DNA of 64,000 nt, from positions 57,013,889-57,077,888 of the forward strand of contig NC_080422.1 of assembly GCF_029873635.1 (NCBI RefSeq), written 5' to 3'. Below the pieces are notes generated by a model. That model had not been told where the DNA came from. It worked only from the letters and a program-made list of their open reading frames with translations, and did not search any database. Of this stretch, positions 46,156 to 57,224 are shown one piece after another. The first letter of the stretch is position 1. Each line of letters starts with the position of its first letter. The stretch comes from Malania oleifera (Eukaryota > Streptophyta > Magnoliopsida > Santalales > Ximeniaceae). Position numbers and translations under genes: made by a program.

Positions 46156-46665
46156 TGTCGTGAATGAACTCAGAATTGTACAGTAGAAATTAAACGCAAC
46201 AATAATGAAGAACAAATATGGAATACACACGTAGTATATATGAAAGCAAGAACAACAACGCAAAGATTTACATGGTTCAGCAATGCCTACATCCACGGGA
46301 GCAATCGAAAAGGTTTTCACTATCAAAATGTCAAAGAATACAATACAATACAATTCACAATGATCTTCCACTCTCAGAATATATCCAAAAAAGGTATATT
46401 TATAAATACTTCGAAGGTTTCCCTCCAAACACCCAACCACATTAACGTTCACATTCTGCCCCGAGCCAAACTATCGTCTGTTTAGGCCAAATAGTCAACT
46501 GTTTCAGACAGAATGTAATTGTTTGAATTCTGGAGCCAAATAGTCGACTGTTTAGGCCAAATAGCCAACTTTTTTCCTGTTGCTCCTCAGCACATGTGAT
46601 TTTCCACTATGTCTTCTTCCTTGTTTATGCAATCCATTAAGTATATGAGCAACAAAAACACATCA
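46156..46665 (-). repeat. 3' LTR of the Tork-like element
   Basis: 510 bp, nearly the same as 50598-51126. On the minus strand it starts TGATGTGTTTTTGTTGC after a CAAGGTGGAGAT polypurine tract. TATTTATAAATATACC is the TATA box (near 46396 on plus). AATAGTCGACTGTTT palindromes lie at 46485-46570. Confidence 0.85.
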
Positions 46666-47044
46666 ATCTCCACCTTGGCGAGTATACACCCCTTAGGAGA
46701 ACATAAGAAACATAGCTCGTTGCACCACCTTGACCTTGAAACATTAGTTTGGGTCCGTCTCCCTTCTAGAACTTGGAGACATGAAGTAAGTCCAAGCAAT
46801 GCTTGAACTTTTCAGTAATAACCGGTTTTGTAAAAATGTCTGCCGAGTTTTTAAAAATATGAACCTTATCCAGTACAAGTTCACCTGAAGTAATCAATTC
46901 CCAAACCCTGTGGAACCTTACATCAATATGCTTGGTTCAGGCATGGTACACTTGGTTCTTCACCAAGTAGATAGCGCTTTGACTGTCACAACGTAACACA
47001 ATCCCACTTTGATGTATACCCAACTTCTTGACTAAATCGATAAG

Positions 47045-48300
47045 TCATAAGGCTTCCTTTGCAGCTTCAACAACTACCATGTATTCAAATTCAGTTGTAA
47101 ACAATGCCACCAAGGATTGTACTATGGATCTCCAACATATAGGTCCTCCAATGAGGGTAAAGACATAACCCGTTGTAGACCTTTTGTCATCCATATCCCC
47201 TGCATAATCAGCATCAACAAACCCCACAACTGATGAACTATCATGTTGCTTGCCGAACAGTATGTCATAACAAGGAGTACTCCATAAGTATCTGAAAATC
47301 CATCTGACGACTTCCCGGTGTTGTCTACCCAGATTAGAGAGAAACTTACTCACCACTCACTACATGTGTCATGTTTGGTCTTGTACACACCATGATGTAT
47401 ATTAAACTCCCCTCGGCGCTAGCATAGGAGACCTTTGATATGTCCCCGATATCATCATCCGTACTTGAGCATTCAGCAATAGACAATTTAAAGTGACTCA
47501 CTAGAGGTGTACATACCGGTTTAGCATCAGCCATGCTAAAACTTTCCAACACCTTTTCCACATAACCGCCCTAAGATAGCCACAACCTCCTTACAGTTCT
47601 ACCTTGGCGAATCTCCATCCCAATTATCTTCTTGGCTGGACCAAGATCCTTCATGTCAAACTGTTTATGCAACAGTTGCTTTAACTGATTTACCTTAGTT
47701 AAATCCTTCGCAACTATTAACATATCATCGACATACAGCAATAAGAAAATAAGAGAACCATCATCAAGCTTATTCACATACACACAGCAATCATACTCAC
47801 ATCTTCTATAGCCTATCCTAATCATATAAGAATCAAATCTTTTGTACATTGCCTTGGAGACTGTTTCAGCTCGTAAAAAGACTTCTTTAACTTGCAAACT
47901 AAGTGATCTTGTCCTGGTTTGTTGAATCCCTCCCATTGTACCATATAAATCTGTTCCTCCAAGTCACCATGGAGAAATGTCATCTTCACATCCATTTGTT
48001 CCAAATACATATCATAATGAGCTACTAACCCCAACACTAACCTGATGGAAGTGTGTTGAACCACATATGAAAAGATTTCATCATAATCTATTCTCTTTTT
48101 CTGTGAGTACCCCTTTGCCACTAACCATGTCTTGAATTTCTCTCATTCCTTTTTAGAAATTGTTTCCTTCTTCCTATATACTCATTTGCAACCTATCGCT
48201 CTCTTCCCATTTGTAAGCTCCACCAACACCCAAGTTTGATTCTTATGCAGCGATTCCATTTTCTCAATCATAGCACCCATCCACCTACTTTTCTCCTGGC
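47045..48300 (-). pseudogene. Tork-like reverse transcriptase and RNase H, frameshifted
   Basis: In minus-strand order: MESLHKNQTWVLVEL near 48260, KGYSQKKRIDYDEIFSYVV near 48115, EQMDVKMTFLHGDLEEQIYM near 48000, LKQSPRQ near 47860, the catalytic box LLLYVDDMLIVAKD near 47735 (YVDD intact), KDLGPAKKIIGMEI near 47640, and RNase H GFVDADYAGDMDDKRSTTGYV near 47210-47160. Frameshifts near 47850, 47575 and 47350 prevent a single protein. Confidence 0.88.
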
Positions 48301-48399
48301 TGTACACTATCTCTTGAAAAGTAGTTGGATCATTGCAACTAATAATGAAAGCATAAGTTACTAACTCTTCAAATCCATACCTTGCATTGGTCTAATAGT

Positions 48400-49770
48400 G
48401 CGTCTGGATCTCCTTATAGGAATATTGTCGACTTGCTGGTTTCCTGAGCTAGAACTCCCTGCAATGCTTCACCATAGCTTTCTCATCGAAAAGTACATCC
48501 CTAATGATCACCACCTTGTTTGCCATTGGATCCACAACTTGAATCCCTTCATACCCTTTTGATATCCCAAAAAGATGCAGCGTCTAGACTTTGCGTCAAA
48601 CTTCGATCTCTCCTCACTAGACACGTGAACATAGGTTGGACAATCGAATACCTTCAACCCGAAATAATCTACTACATTTCTCGTCTATACCTCTTTTGCC
48701 ACTTTTCTCTTTAGTGATGCCCTTGGTGATCGATTTACTAAGAAACAAGTCATACTAACTGCCTCTACCCAGAAGTTCTTTGGTAGCCTTGCATTAAGCC
48801 TGAGACACCGAACTCTTTCAGCTAGAGTTCGGTTCATCCTTTCAGCCACACCATTTTGCTGAGGTGTTCGGCAAACAGTGAAATGTCTGTTAATGCCCTG
48901 CTGCTCACAAAACTCCATGAACCTAGAATCAGCGTACTCGGTCCCATTGTTTGACCTGAGGCATTTGATTCTCCTCCCAATCTGGTTTTCCACTTTAGCT
49001 TTCCACAACTTAAACTTGGAAAACATACCAGACTTGTGTCGCATGAAGCCCAGACTTTTCGTGAGTATTCGTTAACAAAACTCACAAAGTAAACATGTCC
49101 ACTTCTTGATGCTACTCTAACTGGCCCCCAAACATCAGAATGTATATAATCAAGAATACCTTCCGTTTTGTGAACAGCTTATTTGAATTGTGCCCTATTT
49201 TGTTTCCTAAGAGCACAAAACTTGCAAAAATTCAACTTACAAGTTTTCATACCCTTCAAAAGTTTCCTCTTGCGAAGTTCTTTCATACCGTGTTCACCCA
49301 TATGCCCAAGCCACATATGCCACAAAACGATTTCATCAAATTCAGAATCTATGGCTGCAGCTCCACCTACAAAAGTATAAATATTTCCATCTAACTTTTA
49401 CCCTTTCATCACCGTCAGATTACCTTTACACACCTTCATAATCTCACTTTAGAATTTGTAATTGACTTCGTTACAATCCAAAGTGCCAAGTGAAATGAGA
49501 CTCTTTCATAGGTCCGGTATGCGTCTTACATTACTCAAGGTTCACGATCAAACATTTTAATTCTAACACTTCTTATGCCAATGATTTTACAAGAGACGTC
49601 ATTGCCTATAAAAACTGAACCTGAATTTACCAACCTGTAAGTGCTAAACCACTCTTTATTTAGAGTCATATGATAAGAACATGCTGAGTCTAGGATCCTG
49701 TTCCGTGCGGCGATCCAACCTCAACGAAACTGAAAGTAAATCACCATCACTGCAAACTGAATTTTCTTCT
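48400..49770 (-). pseudogene. Tork-like protease and integrase region, frameshifted
   Basis: Protease is marked by ILDSACSYHM near 49705-49670 (family D-S-A active site intact). Integrase shows SFVNEYSRKVW near 49085, RCLRSNNGTEYADSRFMEF near 48970-48910, HFTVCRTPQQNGVAERMNRTL near 48880-48820 and FWVEAVSMTCFLVNRSP near 48785-48730. The D and E positions of the DDE core can be placed. Several stops lie between 49050 and 49650. Confidence 0.86.
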
Positions 49771-49774
49771 TAAA

Positions 49775-50574
49775 CTACATTTGCTGATTTTGAAGTCCCT
49801 TCATGTTTTTTGGCATTTCCTTTCTTCCAATCCGGACACTCCGGTTTAATATGCTCCTTTTACCGCACTTATAACACCAAAGATCCTTTTTCTTCTTGGA
49901 TTGAATTCTAGATTTTTGACTCAATCCATTTATGAATTTTCCTCTCCCACGATCATGGTTATCTTTCACCACAAGTCCTTCTCCGTGAGAATTTTCATCT
50001 CACACTTTCCTCCTTTGATGAAACCCTAACAATGCAATTGTCACCTCTTCCAAGTTTAGGGTCTCTTTTCCCCATGTAAAAGCGGTAACTAGGTTCTCAT
50101 GTGTGCGAGTCGCTGGCAAGGAATTCAATAGCATCAACGCCTTATCATCCTCTTCAAATTTCATATCAACCCGCATTAAATCATTTATGATTTGATTAAA
50201 TGCGTTGATGTGTTGGTTCAAGTTTGAACCATCCACCATCTTAAGCCAATAAAGACGCTCCTTAAGAAATAGTTTGTTAGTAAGAGATTTGAACATGTAC
50301 CGGCTTTCAAGCTTTTGCCAAACAGCCGTAGGAGAATCTTCCTCCATGACATGATAAAGAACTTCATCAGCCAAACACAATCGTATTGTAGCAACAGCCC
50401 TTGCCTCTAATTCTTTCCAATTAGCCTCATCCATACCTTCCAGTTGAACACCATACAAGGCCTTCACCATCCCTTGCTACACAAGCAAATCTTTCACTTC
50501 CTCTACCACAAACTGAAGTTTCCGGTTCCATCAAATTTGACATTAAATTTCACAGATGAAGTGTCCGGTGCCAT
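49775..50574 (-). pseudogene. Tork-like gag
   Basis: Translation starts MAPDTSSVKFNVKFDGTGNF at 50574. An internal stop near 50500 separates it from the 156-residue open stretch (50000-50470), which has the UBN2-type gag features LADEVLYHVMEEDSPTAVWQKLESRYM, LNQHINAFNQIINDL and LLNSLPATRTHENLV. A partial zinc knuckle (CYKCGKRSILNRSV, lacking the His and last Cys) lies near 49870. Confidence 0.85.
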
Positions 50575-50583
50575 AACAACAAC

Positions 50584-50595
50584 GCTCTGATACCA
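50584..50595 (-). other. Primer-binding site of the Tork-like element
   Basis: The minus strand reads TGGTATCAGAGC two bases from the 5' LTR end. Confidence 0.88.
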
Positions 50596-50597
50596 AT

Positions 50598-51126
50598 TGT
50601 TGTGAATGAACTCGGAATTACACAACGGAAATTAAACGCAGCAATAATGAAGAACAAATATGGAACACACACAGTATATATGAAAGCAAGAACAACAACG
50701 CAAAGATTTACGTGGCTCGGCAATGCCTACATCCACGGGAGCAATCGGCAAAGGTTTTCACTATGAGAATGTCAAAGAACACAATACAATACAATTCATA
50801 ATGATCTTCCACTCTCAGAATATACCTAGAATGGTATATTTATAAATACTTCGGAGGTTTCCCTCCAAACACCCAACCACAATAACGTTCACATTCAAAA
50901 TTTGAAATCGGCCTCGCAGCCCCGAGCCAAACCGTCAACTGTTTGTTCCAAAATGTCGATTGTTTCATACAGAATGTAATTGTCTGAATTCTAGAGCCAA
51001 ATAGTCGTCTGTTTGGGTCAAATAGTCGACTGTTTGCCTATTGCTCCTCGGCACATGTGATTTTCCACTATGCCTCCTTCCTTGTTTATGCAATCCATCA
51101 AGTATATGAGCCACAAAAACGCAATA
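50598..51126 (-). repeat. 5' LTR of the Tork-like element
   Basis: 529 bp, ending TTCACAACA before the primer-binding site. It carries the same TATA box and the same AATAGTCGACTGTTT-type palindromes (50930-51040) as the 3' LTR. It is slightly longer because of an insertion near 50895-50920. Confidence 0.86.
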
Positions 51127-51411
51127 AAAAATCTACAGCACAAATTGAAGTTTGGTACCCAGATAGGAGAATTTACACCAAAAACATTAGCAAATTCTTT
51201 ATGACGCCAATGATAGAAAAAGAAGAAATTTCATCAATTGATTAAGAATTTACAAAAAGGAGAATAAGACATATCACTATAGAAAATCTGGGACAAACCA
51301 GAATCAAAATATAAAAACAGCAAAAGAAAGAAAAAGGAAGCAAACAAAAACCACATCCCATAATCAAGCCATCAAATGGCCCCAATCTTGCTGAACATCC
51401 AAAAAGCTCAT
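51127..51411. other. No gene recognised
   Basis: A-rich spacer between the Tork-like element and the next LTR-like repeat; no coding or RNA signal. Confidence 0.5.
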
Positions 51412-51767
51412 TGATATAGGGGTAGCATCAAGAATCTGCAGCCATGGGGGAGATAAGAAGAAATTGAAGAGAGGATTAAGGGGGAAGAGGAGATACAATG
51501 GAGAAACTCACATACACTTCAATTCAAATTCAACATCAACTACCTACGACATGGCTTTCACACACTATTTATAAGAAGGCCTCTAAGACATGAAATTACA
51601 CATATACCCTTAACATTACATGAAACTACAAACAAACCCCTAATTGCACAAATATTATAAACAATCCCCAAATACACATAATCATATACGAATTAATACT
51701 AAACACACAACAAACTACTAACTAAACCCAACAATCATCGATCCAATTTCTTAAGTATTTTCCAACA
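51412..51767 (-). repeat. LTR-like repeat, left copy, of a deleted gypsy element
   Basis: 356 bp; on the minus strand it starts TGTTGGAAAATAC and ends ..CTATATCA (TG..CA). It matches, almost base for base, the sequence at 53734-53797 plus 55961-56253. Both copies share about 12 bp beyond the inner end (TTCTTCCCAAGG), which is unexplained. Confidence 0.65.
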
Positions 51768-51929
51768 GGGATCTTCCCAAGGCCAAAGACCTATTTATTC
51801 TAACAACTGATTGCAGAGTTGATCATTCGGACCTTTCAATTCATAAATGTGGATCTCGGACCTATGAATGGGGATATTCCCGAAACTCACAAAGAAAAAA
51901 GGAAGTGAGTTAGACAAGAAGAGAATCAA

Positions 51930-52085
51930 CTTGGACCAAAAAAAAGTGACTTGGAATGCTAGAGGATTAGAAAAAATTCGGCCTCAAATTTTGGAATGCT
52001 AGAGGATCAAAATTAAGAAGCAAACTTGGACTCTTTAAAAGTCAGTGCTTGAGTGATACAAGAAACCATGTTCCATTGCCAGCAT
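51930..52085 (+). pseudogene. LINE endonuclease fragment
   Basis: ACTTGGAATGCTAGAGGAT gives TWNARG, and GTGATACAAGAAACCATG gives VIQETM; these are the first two motifs of plant L1 endonucleases. The TTGGAATGCTAGAGGAT text occurs twice within 50 bp, a small local duplication. No downstream domains follow. Confidence 0.5.
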
Positions 52086-52249
52086 CATAAACCTGAACTG
52101 AGAATTGGCATCAATGAACTCATTACGGTTGCCAAACTCTACAATAAGAATGTTTGAAAGCCTTTGGATATCTACAAACATATTCACTGCCTTGCTCATA
52201 GTGTATTCAAGTTAAGTAACTTTGACATGATCAATAATCTCATTTCTTT

Positions 52250-52648
52250 GTTCTGGTGGGTTGGTAGAGCAGGCTTCACTATGATTTCTTTCCATTATAG
52301 TGGAAGACATATGTGTTCTCATGTCCTTGAGTCACACCCAAATCATCCAACCAAGAAGAACCAAGGAGTACATGGTCAATATTTATCACACCAAACATTA
52401 TCAAAGTAAGCACCTATTTGGATAGGAACCAAACATCTTTCACAGACATATAAGGTAGTGTTATCAACAAAAGATATGTCATAAGGCTTTGGATGGGGTT
52501 CCATATGAAGTTGCATACGAATGAATCCATTTCTAGAAATCACATTCATAGGACATTTTCGATCAAAAATGAATTTGCATACTTTTTCCCCAAACTTAAG
52601 AAAGGTGTGGAATGGCTTAATAATATGCTCAGAGTATAAAAAAGCCAT
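52250..52648 (-). pseudogene. Ty3/gypsy aspartic protease remnant
   Basis: On the minus strand: KVCKFIFDRKCPMNVIS (family D-S-G region, here D-R-K, so the active site is lost), LHMEPHPKPYDISFVDNT, ERCLVPIQIGAYFDNVWCD, then after a frameshift HVLLGSSWLDD (family LLGRPWL) and HENTYVFHYNGKK. This order is that of the gypsy protease before RT. No RT follows; the element is deleted there. Confidence 0.78.
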
Positions 52649-52649
52649 T

Positions 52650-53719
52650 CATTTTTCAAATAAACTGTCACCCTATTGCTGGATTAATTCATTTATACTG
52701 CAACTATATATCAACAAAAACCTTAAAACAATTTTCCTACAAGTCTTATTCCCAGTTTCTCAAAAACTATCTTCACTACACCTTTGATATTGATTGTCGA
52801 GCTAAAATGGAACAAATTCACAAGGTAAACTCACAAACACAGCGATGCAAACTGATTTGCTATTACTGGCAGTGACAAATCCACATTCCAAACGGCTGAT
52901 GGTACACTAATTCTTCAATTTCTGGAATTTCTGTAAGTTATTGCGCTTACTTGCACAATATCAAGCCTGGAACCAAAATATCATGCTGCAAATCAAAATC
53001 TCAGGAGAAAACACCAATTTCTCATGGATGGAACCAATTTCTCATGATCTGAAAGTTGCAATAGATTCCAGTAAGTATTCTTACACGCATTGCTGGCGCG
53101 TGTTCAGCGATCATATTTGGGCAAAGGGAGATCAATGGAAGGGGGGAACAGTGGTGGTGGTGGTGTGATGAGAAAATTACAGGATGTTGGGGATTTTGAA
53201 TGGCCGTCAATTGGTCAACCTACTGCCAGAAAATGGGGATTTTCTGGTGAGTGGACAGCACTGAAATTGTAGAGGAAGGGGCGTCGTGGTGTTTTGATGG
53301 TGTGGGTGGTGTTGCAGGATGGTCGCTGAAAAGTGATGTCCGAGATTTGGGCACACGACTGCAATTTTGAAATTTGTTCAGAAACTGTTTTTCGATTTAT
53401 TTTTTTTTCAAAAAAAATCCGAAATTTCAAAACAGAGATGATGAGTTGAGAGACTAACAGAGAGGGAGAGATTAACGGAGAGAATGGAAGGGGGAAAGAC
53501 AGGAGGATCAAATACAAAACAGAGTGAGAGAACAGAACAAGGGCAGAACAGAAAGTTAAAGGATAAGAAAAGAAAGAAACAGCAGCAGCAGAGTGGGTGA
53601 GAAGTTACAGAACAGAGGAGAGAAGGAAAGAAGAAGAGACAGAGTAGAAGAGTATGGTAGAAGAGAAGCAGGAAGGGGAAATGGGGTGATTGAAATGGAA
53701 GAACAGAGATCAATATTGA
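52650..53719 (-). other. Degenerate leader/gag region of the deleted gypsy element
   Basis: It lies between the primer-binding site and the protease remnant on the minus strand. The part next to the primer site (53400-53720) is strongly pyrimidine-rich on that strand, which creates long spurious ORFs. No gag motif could be read. Confidence 0.4.
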
Positions 53720-53731
53720 GCTCTGATAACA
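53720..53731 (-). other. Primer-binding site of the deleted gypsy element
   Basis: The minus strand reads TGTTATCAGAGC, one change from TGGTATCAGAGC, two bases from the end of the right-hand LTR-like repeat. Confidence 0.65.
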
Positions 53732-53733
53732 AA

Positions 53734-53797
53734 TGATGCAGGGCAGCATCAATGGTCTGAAGCGATGGGAGAAATAAGAAGAAATTGAAGAGAGGAG
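53734..53797 (-). repeat. LTR-like repeat, right copy, first part
   Basis: It matches 51412-51475 (GGAGA.ATAAGAAGAAATTGAAGAGAGGA segment in both). It is interrupted by solo LTR G and resumes at 55961. Confidence 0.65.
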
Positions 53798-54204
53798 TGT
53801 TGACTTTTTGAGTCCGATCCCTATTTTGATGCTGACAATGCACTAGTATCTTATGTGTGTACTTAACATGTGAACAGGTTTATATTTCATCACACACATG
53901 AAGGACTGAAAATGGAAGCCAATGAAGAACTTAAAGCTCATGCACACTTGGCGTATTCCATGGAGAAGTGAAGAGCAAAAAGAAAAGAAGACGTATGTTT
54001 TTACTTGTAATGCATTTAGTTTAGGTTTTAATTTGTAATAATGCATATCATGCATGATGGGATGAATGCTCAAACACAAGACCATAGTCTGACCTTAGGG
54101 AACCATAAATTTTCATGGAAAACCCTTCACTCAAAATGTCATACTCATACATATAGGGTTGAAAGTTTTAAGGTCAAAATTTAGGCAAAATATTAGGTTT
54201 TCAA

Positions 54205-54525
54205 TGTCCCCGGTCAACCGACCCACACACGTTATAATCACCTCAGTCGACCGACCATAGTCTTTTGGCTTGTTCTATAAAAGCCTCGGTCGACCAGCCA
54301 CTTTAGCCTTAGAATTCCTCAGTAGACCAAACCCACGAAGGATTGGAAATTGCCTATGGCCAGCCAACCGGCTCGCTCCTCAGTCGACCGAGCCCCTAAA
54401 GTAATTTGAATTTTTGCTCTAGGTCAGTCGACCGGCCTCTTGCTCAATCGGCCGATCCTATAGAAAATTCAAATTCTGACCTAGGCCAGTCGACCAACGC
54501 ATTGCTCAGTCGATCGACCCTCTCA
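54205..54525. repeat. Palindrome cluster in solo LTR G
   Basis: At least nine copies of a GTCGACCG-like core (GGTCAACCGACC, CAGTCGACCGACC, GGTCGACCAGCC, CAGTCGACCGAGCC, CAGTCGACCGGCC) occur at about 30-50 bp spacing, upstream of the TATA box. Confidence 0.85.
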
Positions 54526-55329
54526 GGTTGCCCAATATTTTCAACACTAATCGTCATTAATTTTTTTCTAAAATGATGAGCGTGTCCGCAAACGGTCATA
54601 TTTTTTAGAAGTCTATATATAGCCCATTCTAAAGCATAATTAGTAAGAGATTAGCTTAGAAATTCCCTAAAAATATTTTGAGCAATTATTTTTTGTACTC
54701 CCACGTATACAAGCATATCTTTCATTCTCTTTCATATACTTATTTGCAAAATCATCGTAGAAAGAGAGCATTAATTCTCATTCTTCATTTGCAAATTTAT
54801 TGCACTTGAAGATTGATTGAATATACATTATTGTGGGTATTTCTCATATCATTCAAAAGCTTAATACTCTCACCCATTCTTTTATTGTTGAAAATCAATT
54901 TTTGAGAGTAAGCTTGAGTTCTTCCTATTATTTGATTGATAAATACTTTTTGGGAAAACTCTTTTACAGCTTGTGAATCTTTGCACATTCTATTGCAAGA
55001 TTCAAAAAGCTTATTTTGTGCTTTATTGCAAAAATATTCTTGTGAAGCTAACCTCCATTATCTCCTACACTTTATTGCAGAAAAATATTTTTGGGGATAC
55101 TATTTGAGTCTTTGATCCTTGAAATACATTTAGTGAACATTACATATTTAAATCAAAGATCATTTTCATTATCATCTCTCACATTATTTCATAAAATAAT
55201 TTTTGAGAGATATCACATAAACTCTACCGAGCTTAAACTCCCATCATACAGAGTGCATTGGTTTTATTGTTGTACACATCTGCTTAGTTAAGAAGCATAT
55301 GTTTGTACGAAAAATATTATCGTTTGTAA

Positions 55330-55600
55330 CCACTTTGGCTCAACTTGGTAATTGAGCTAGGGAAACTCCGCCCTGTAAGGAGAAACCAGTTTGACTCAGT
55401 CTAGTAATTGAGCTGAGGAGACTCCGCCTCATAAGGAGAACTAGTTTGGTTCCGCTCAGAAAGTGAACTGAGGAGACTCCGTCTCATAAGGAGAACTAGT
55501 TGTGGCTCAGCCCTGTAATTAAGGCCCCATAAGGAAAACTGGTTGTGGCTCAGTCCTGTAATTGAGCAGGGGAGTCTCCGTAAGGAGAATTGTAAAAGGC
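55330..55600 (+). repeat. Minisatellite inside solo LTR G
   Basis: Four to five imperfect ~60 bp units share AATTGAGCTGAGGAGACTCC and TAAGGAGAACTAGTT. The same kind of unit occurs, inverted, in LTR A (15480-15660). Confidence 0.8.
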
Positions 55601-55960
55601 ATCACTCCGCCTGGTTAAGTGGGCAAATAGTGGAATCCTCTTGCTGATTAGCTTGAGACGGGGATGTAGGCTGGTTTGGCCGAACCTAAATAAAAATATT
55701 ATGTCTCTCTTTCTCTTGGCTATTTATCTTTCCTACACATGTATGTTTATATTTGACTAAATGTGAATGATGTGCATGACTAACATATTTCCATATATTG
55801 TCATTTGAATTGGTAAGTGATTAGAGAGACCCTTGGTTGAATTATATTGGTTGTGGATGTTAAAATAGAGAAAATTTGACCTAGGAAGTTTAAAATTTCC
55901 AATTCAACCCCCCCCCCCCTTTTTTTTTTCTCTTGGGAATACACCATTCCTGTCAAGGAG

Positions 55961-56253
55961 AGGGAAGGGAGGAAAGAGGAGATACTAGGGGGAACTCACG
56001 TTCAAAACTCAATTCAAATTCAACATCAACTGCCTAACACATGGACACCCTTCTATTAAAAAGCCTCTAAGAAATGAAATTACACATATACCCTTAACAC
56101 TAAATAAAACTACAAACAAACTCCAAAATTACACAAATATTACAAACAACCCCAAATGCACATAATCATATACTAATTAATACTACACACATAATAAACT
56201 ACTAACTAAACCCAATAATCATCAATCCAATTCTTCTCAAGTACTCTCCAATA
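55961..56253 (-). repeat. LTR-like repeat, right copy, second part
   Basis: It continues the match to 51476-51767 after the solo LTR G insertion; e.g. AATTACACATATACCCTTAA and GCACATAATCATATAC occur in both copies. Confidence 0.65.
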
Positions 56254-56279
56254 AAATTCTTCCCAAGGACTTGTTTTTC

Positions 56280-57220
56280 GTCCAACATCACTCACTCCTT
56301 TCAAATGCCCATAACCAACATGCCACAATGATGCCATGTGGTGAATCTTTTCCCAAATCAGCATACCATTCAACTTCTTCCCCAAAAAATAGATGCATTA
56401 TATTCCAACCATGACCCCCACAACACTGCAAAAAACCAAATTTCCATGACCCAGCCACAGCCTTTCTCCTTTCAAAACTCACAAATGAAATAGCCAAAAA
56501 GTGCTCATTTGGTGCTTCCACCCAAAACACCAAATAACTTCTCCAAGCAAAATCACAATGCAGAAAGAGATGAGATGCTGTTTCCGAATCATTATAACAA
56601 AGCACACAAACATCTGGAGAAAGTGCCTTCAATGATCCCTAATCTGCAACATGTTTTTGGTATTGAATCTAGTAAGCATGACCAATCAGATAAAAGCCTT
56701 CATTTTTTTTTGGGGGGGGGGGGGGGGGAGGCTTTCACCTTCCAAATAATAGAAAAAAGAGGAAAAGAAGAAATAGAACAGACCAAGAACTCATAAATGA
56801 AAAACATGAACACTCCCTCAAAGGATCCAAGCACCAAGAACAAAAATCCATTCCCAAAGAACTATGACAATTATGCAACAAAATCAACAAGGAAGAAAGC
56901 TCATCCAACTCCCTATCAATAAGAGATCTCCTAAAATGAATATCCTAAGAAGCCAAAGGACTACCTGTATCAACAGCAAAATAAGAAATAACACTATTTT
57001 GCCCTAAATTCAAATGGAAGAGACGAGGAAAAGAGGTGGACAAAACAACACTCCCTAACCAAAGACCTTTCCAAAAATGGATCCAAGAACCCCTAACCAT
57101 CACGAATTTAGTATGGGGAATAAGTCCGATGAGCATTTTTAATAAATGTGAGGACACCAAAACTAAGAACTTCCTCTTGTAAAGTCAACAAGCAAGGCCT
57201 TAAAATCCATGCAAAATGAG
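56280..57220 (-). pseudogene. L1-type LINE 3' end (RT tail and zf-RVT)
   Basis: Minus-strand order: WIHFWKGLWLGSVVLSTSFPRLFHLNL near 57090-57000 (family FWEDVWVG..FPRLY), IWKVKA near 56735 (family lWk.kvP), RFNTKNMLQIR near 56650, and CVLCYNDSETASHLFLHCDFAW near 56605-56540, the zinc-finger RVT box with Cys and His residues present. Frameshifts separate the pieces. A 16-20 base poly-G run near 56711 interrupts it. Confidence 0.82.
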
Positions 57221-57224
57221 AAAA

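Larger units (their letters stand above)
46156..51126 (-). mobile_element. Tork/Tnt1-type Ty1/copia retrotransposon with both LTRs
   Basis: Two similar ~0.5 kb LTRs bracket gag and pol in copia order (protease, integrase, RT, RNase H) on the minus strand. Flanking bases are GAAAA on the left and AAAAA on the right, an imperfect candidate target duplication. It is inactivated by frameshifts and stops, but several catalytic motifs are intact. Confidence 0.88.
53798..55955 (+). mobile_element. Solo LTR G (family 1) with target duplication AGGAG
   Basis: 2158 bp, beginning TGTTGACTTTTTGAG and ending ..ACACCATTCCTGTCA. AGGAG stands directly before (53793-53797) and after (55956-55960). No internal DNA is attached. 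TATA box TCTATATATAGCCC lies near 54611. CAGTCGACCGACC-type palindromes lie at 54205-54525. A poly-C/poly-T run (55906-55929) and a minisatellite (55330-55600) lie near its 3' end. It disrupts the LTR-like repeat. Confidence 0.92.

Noticed and set aside
46151..51131. Perfect 5 bp target duplication of the Tork-like element
   Set aside because: Flanks are GAAAA and AAAAA in A-rich DNA; the match is too weak to claim.
53408..53843. Two 95-114 residue ORFs on the minus strand
   Set aside because: They follow from a pyrimidine-rich leader beside a primer-binding site; extreme Leu/Ser/Phe/Cys bias.
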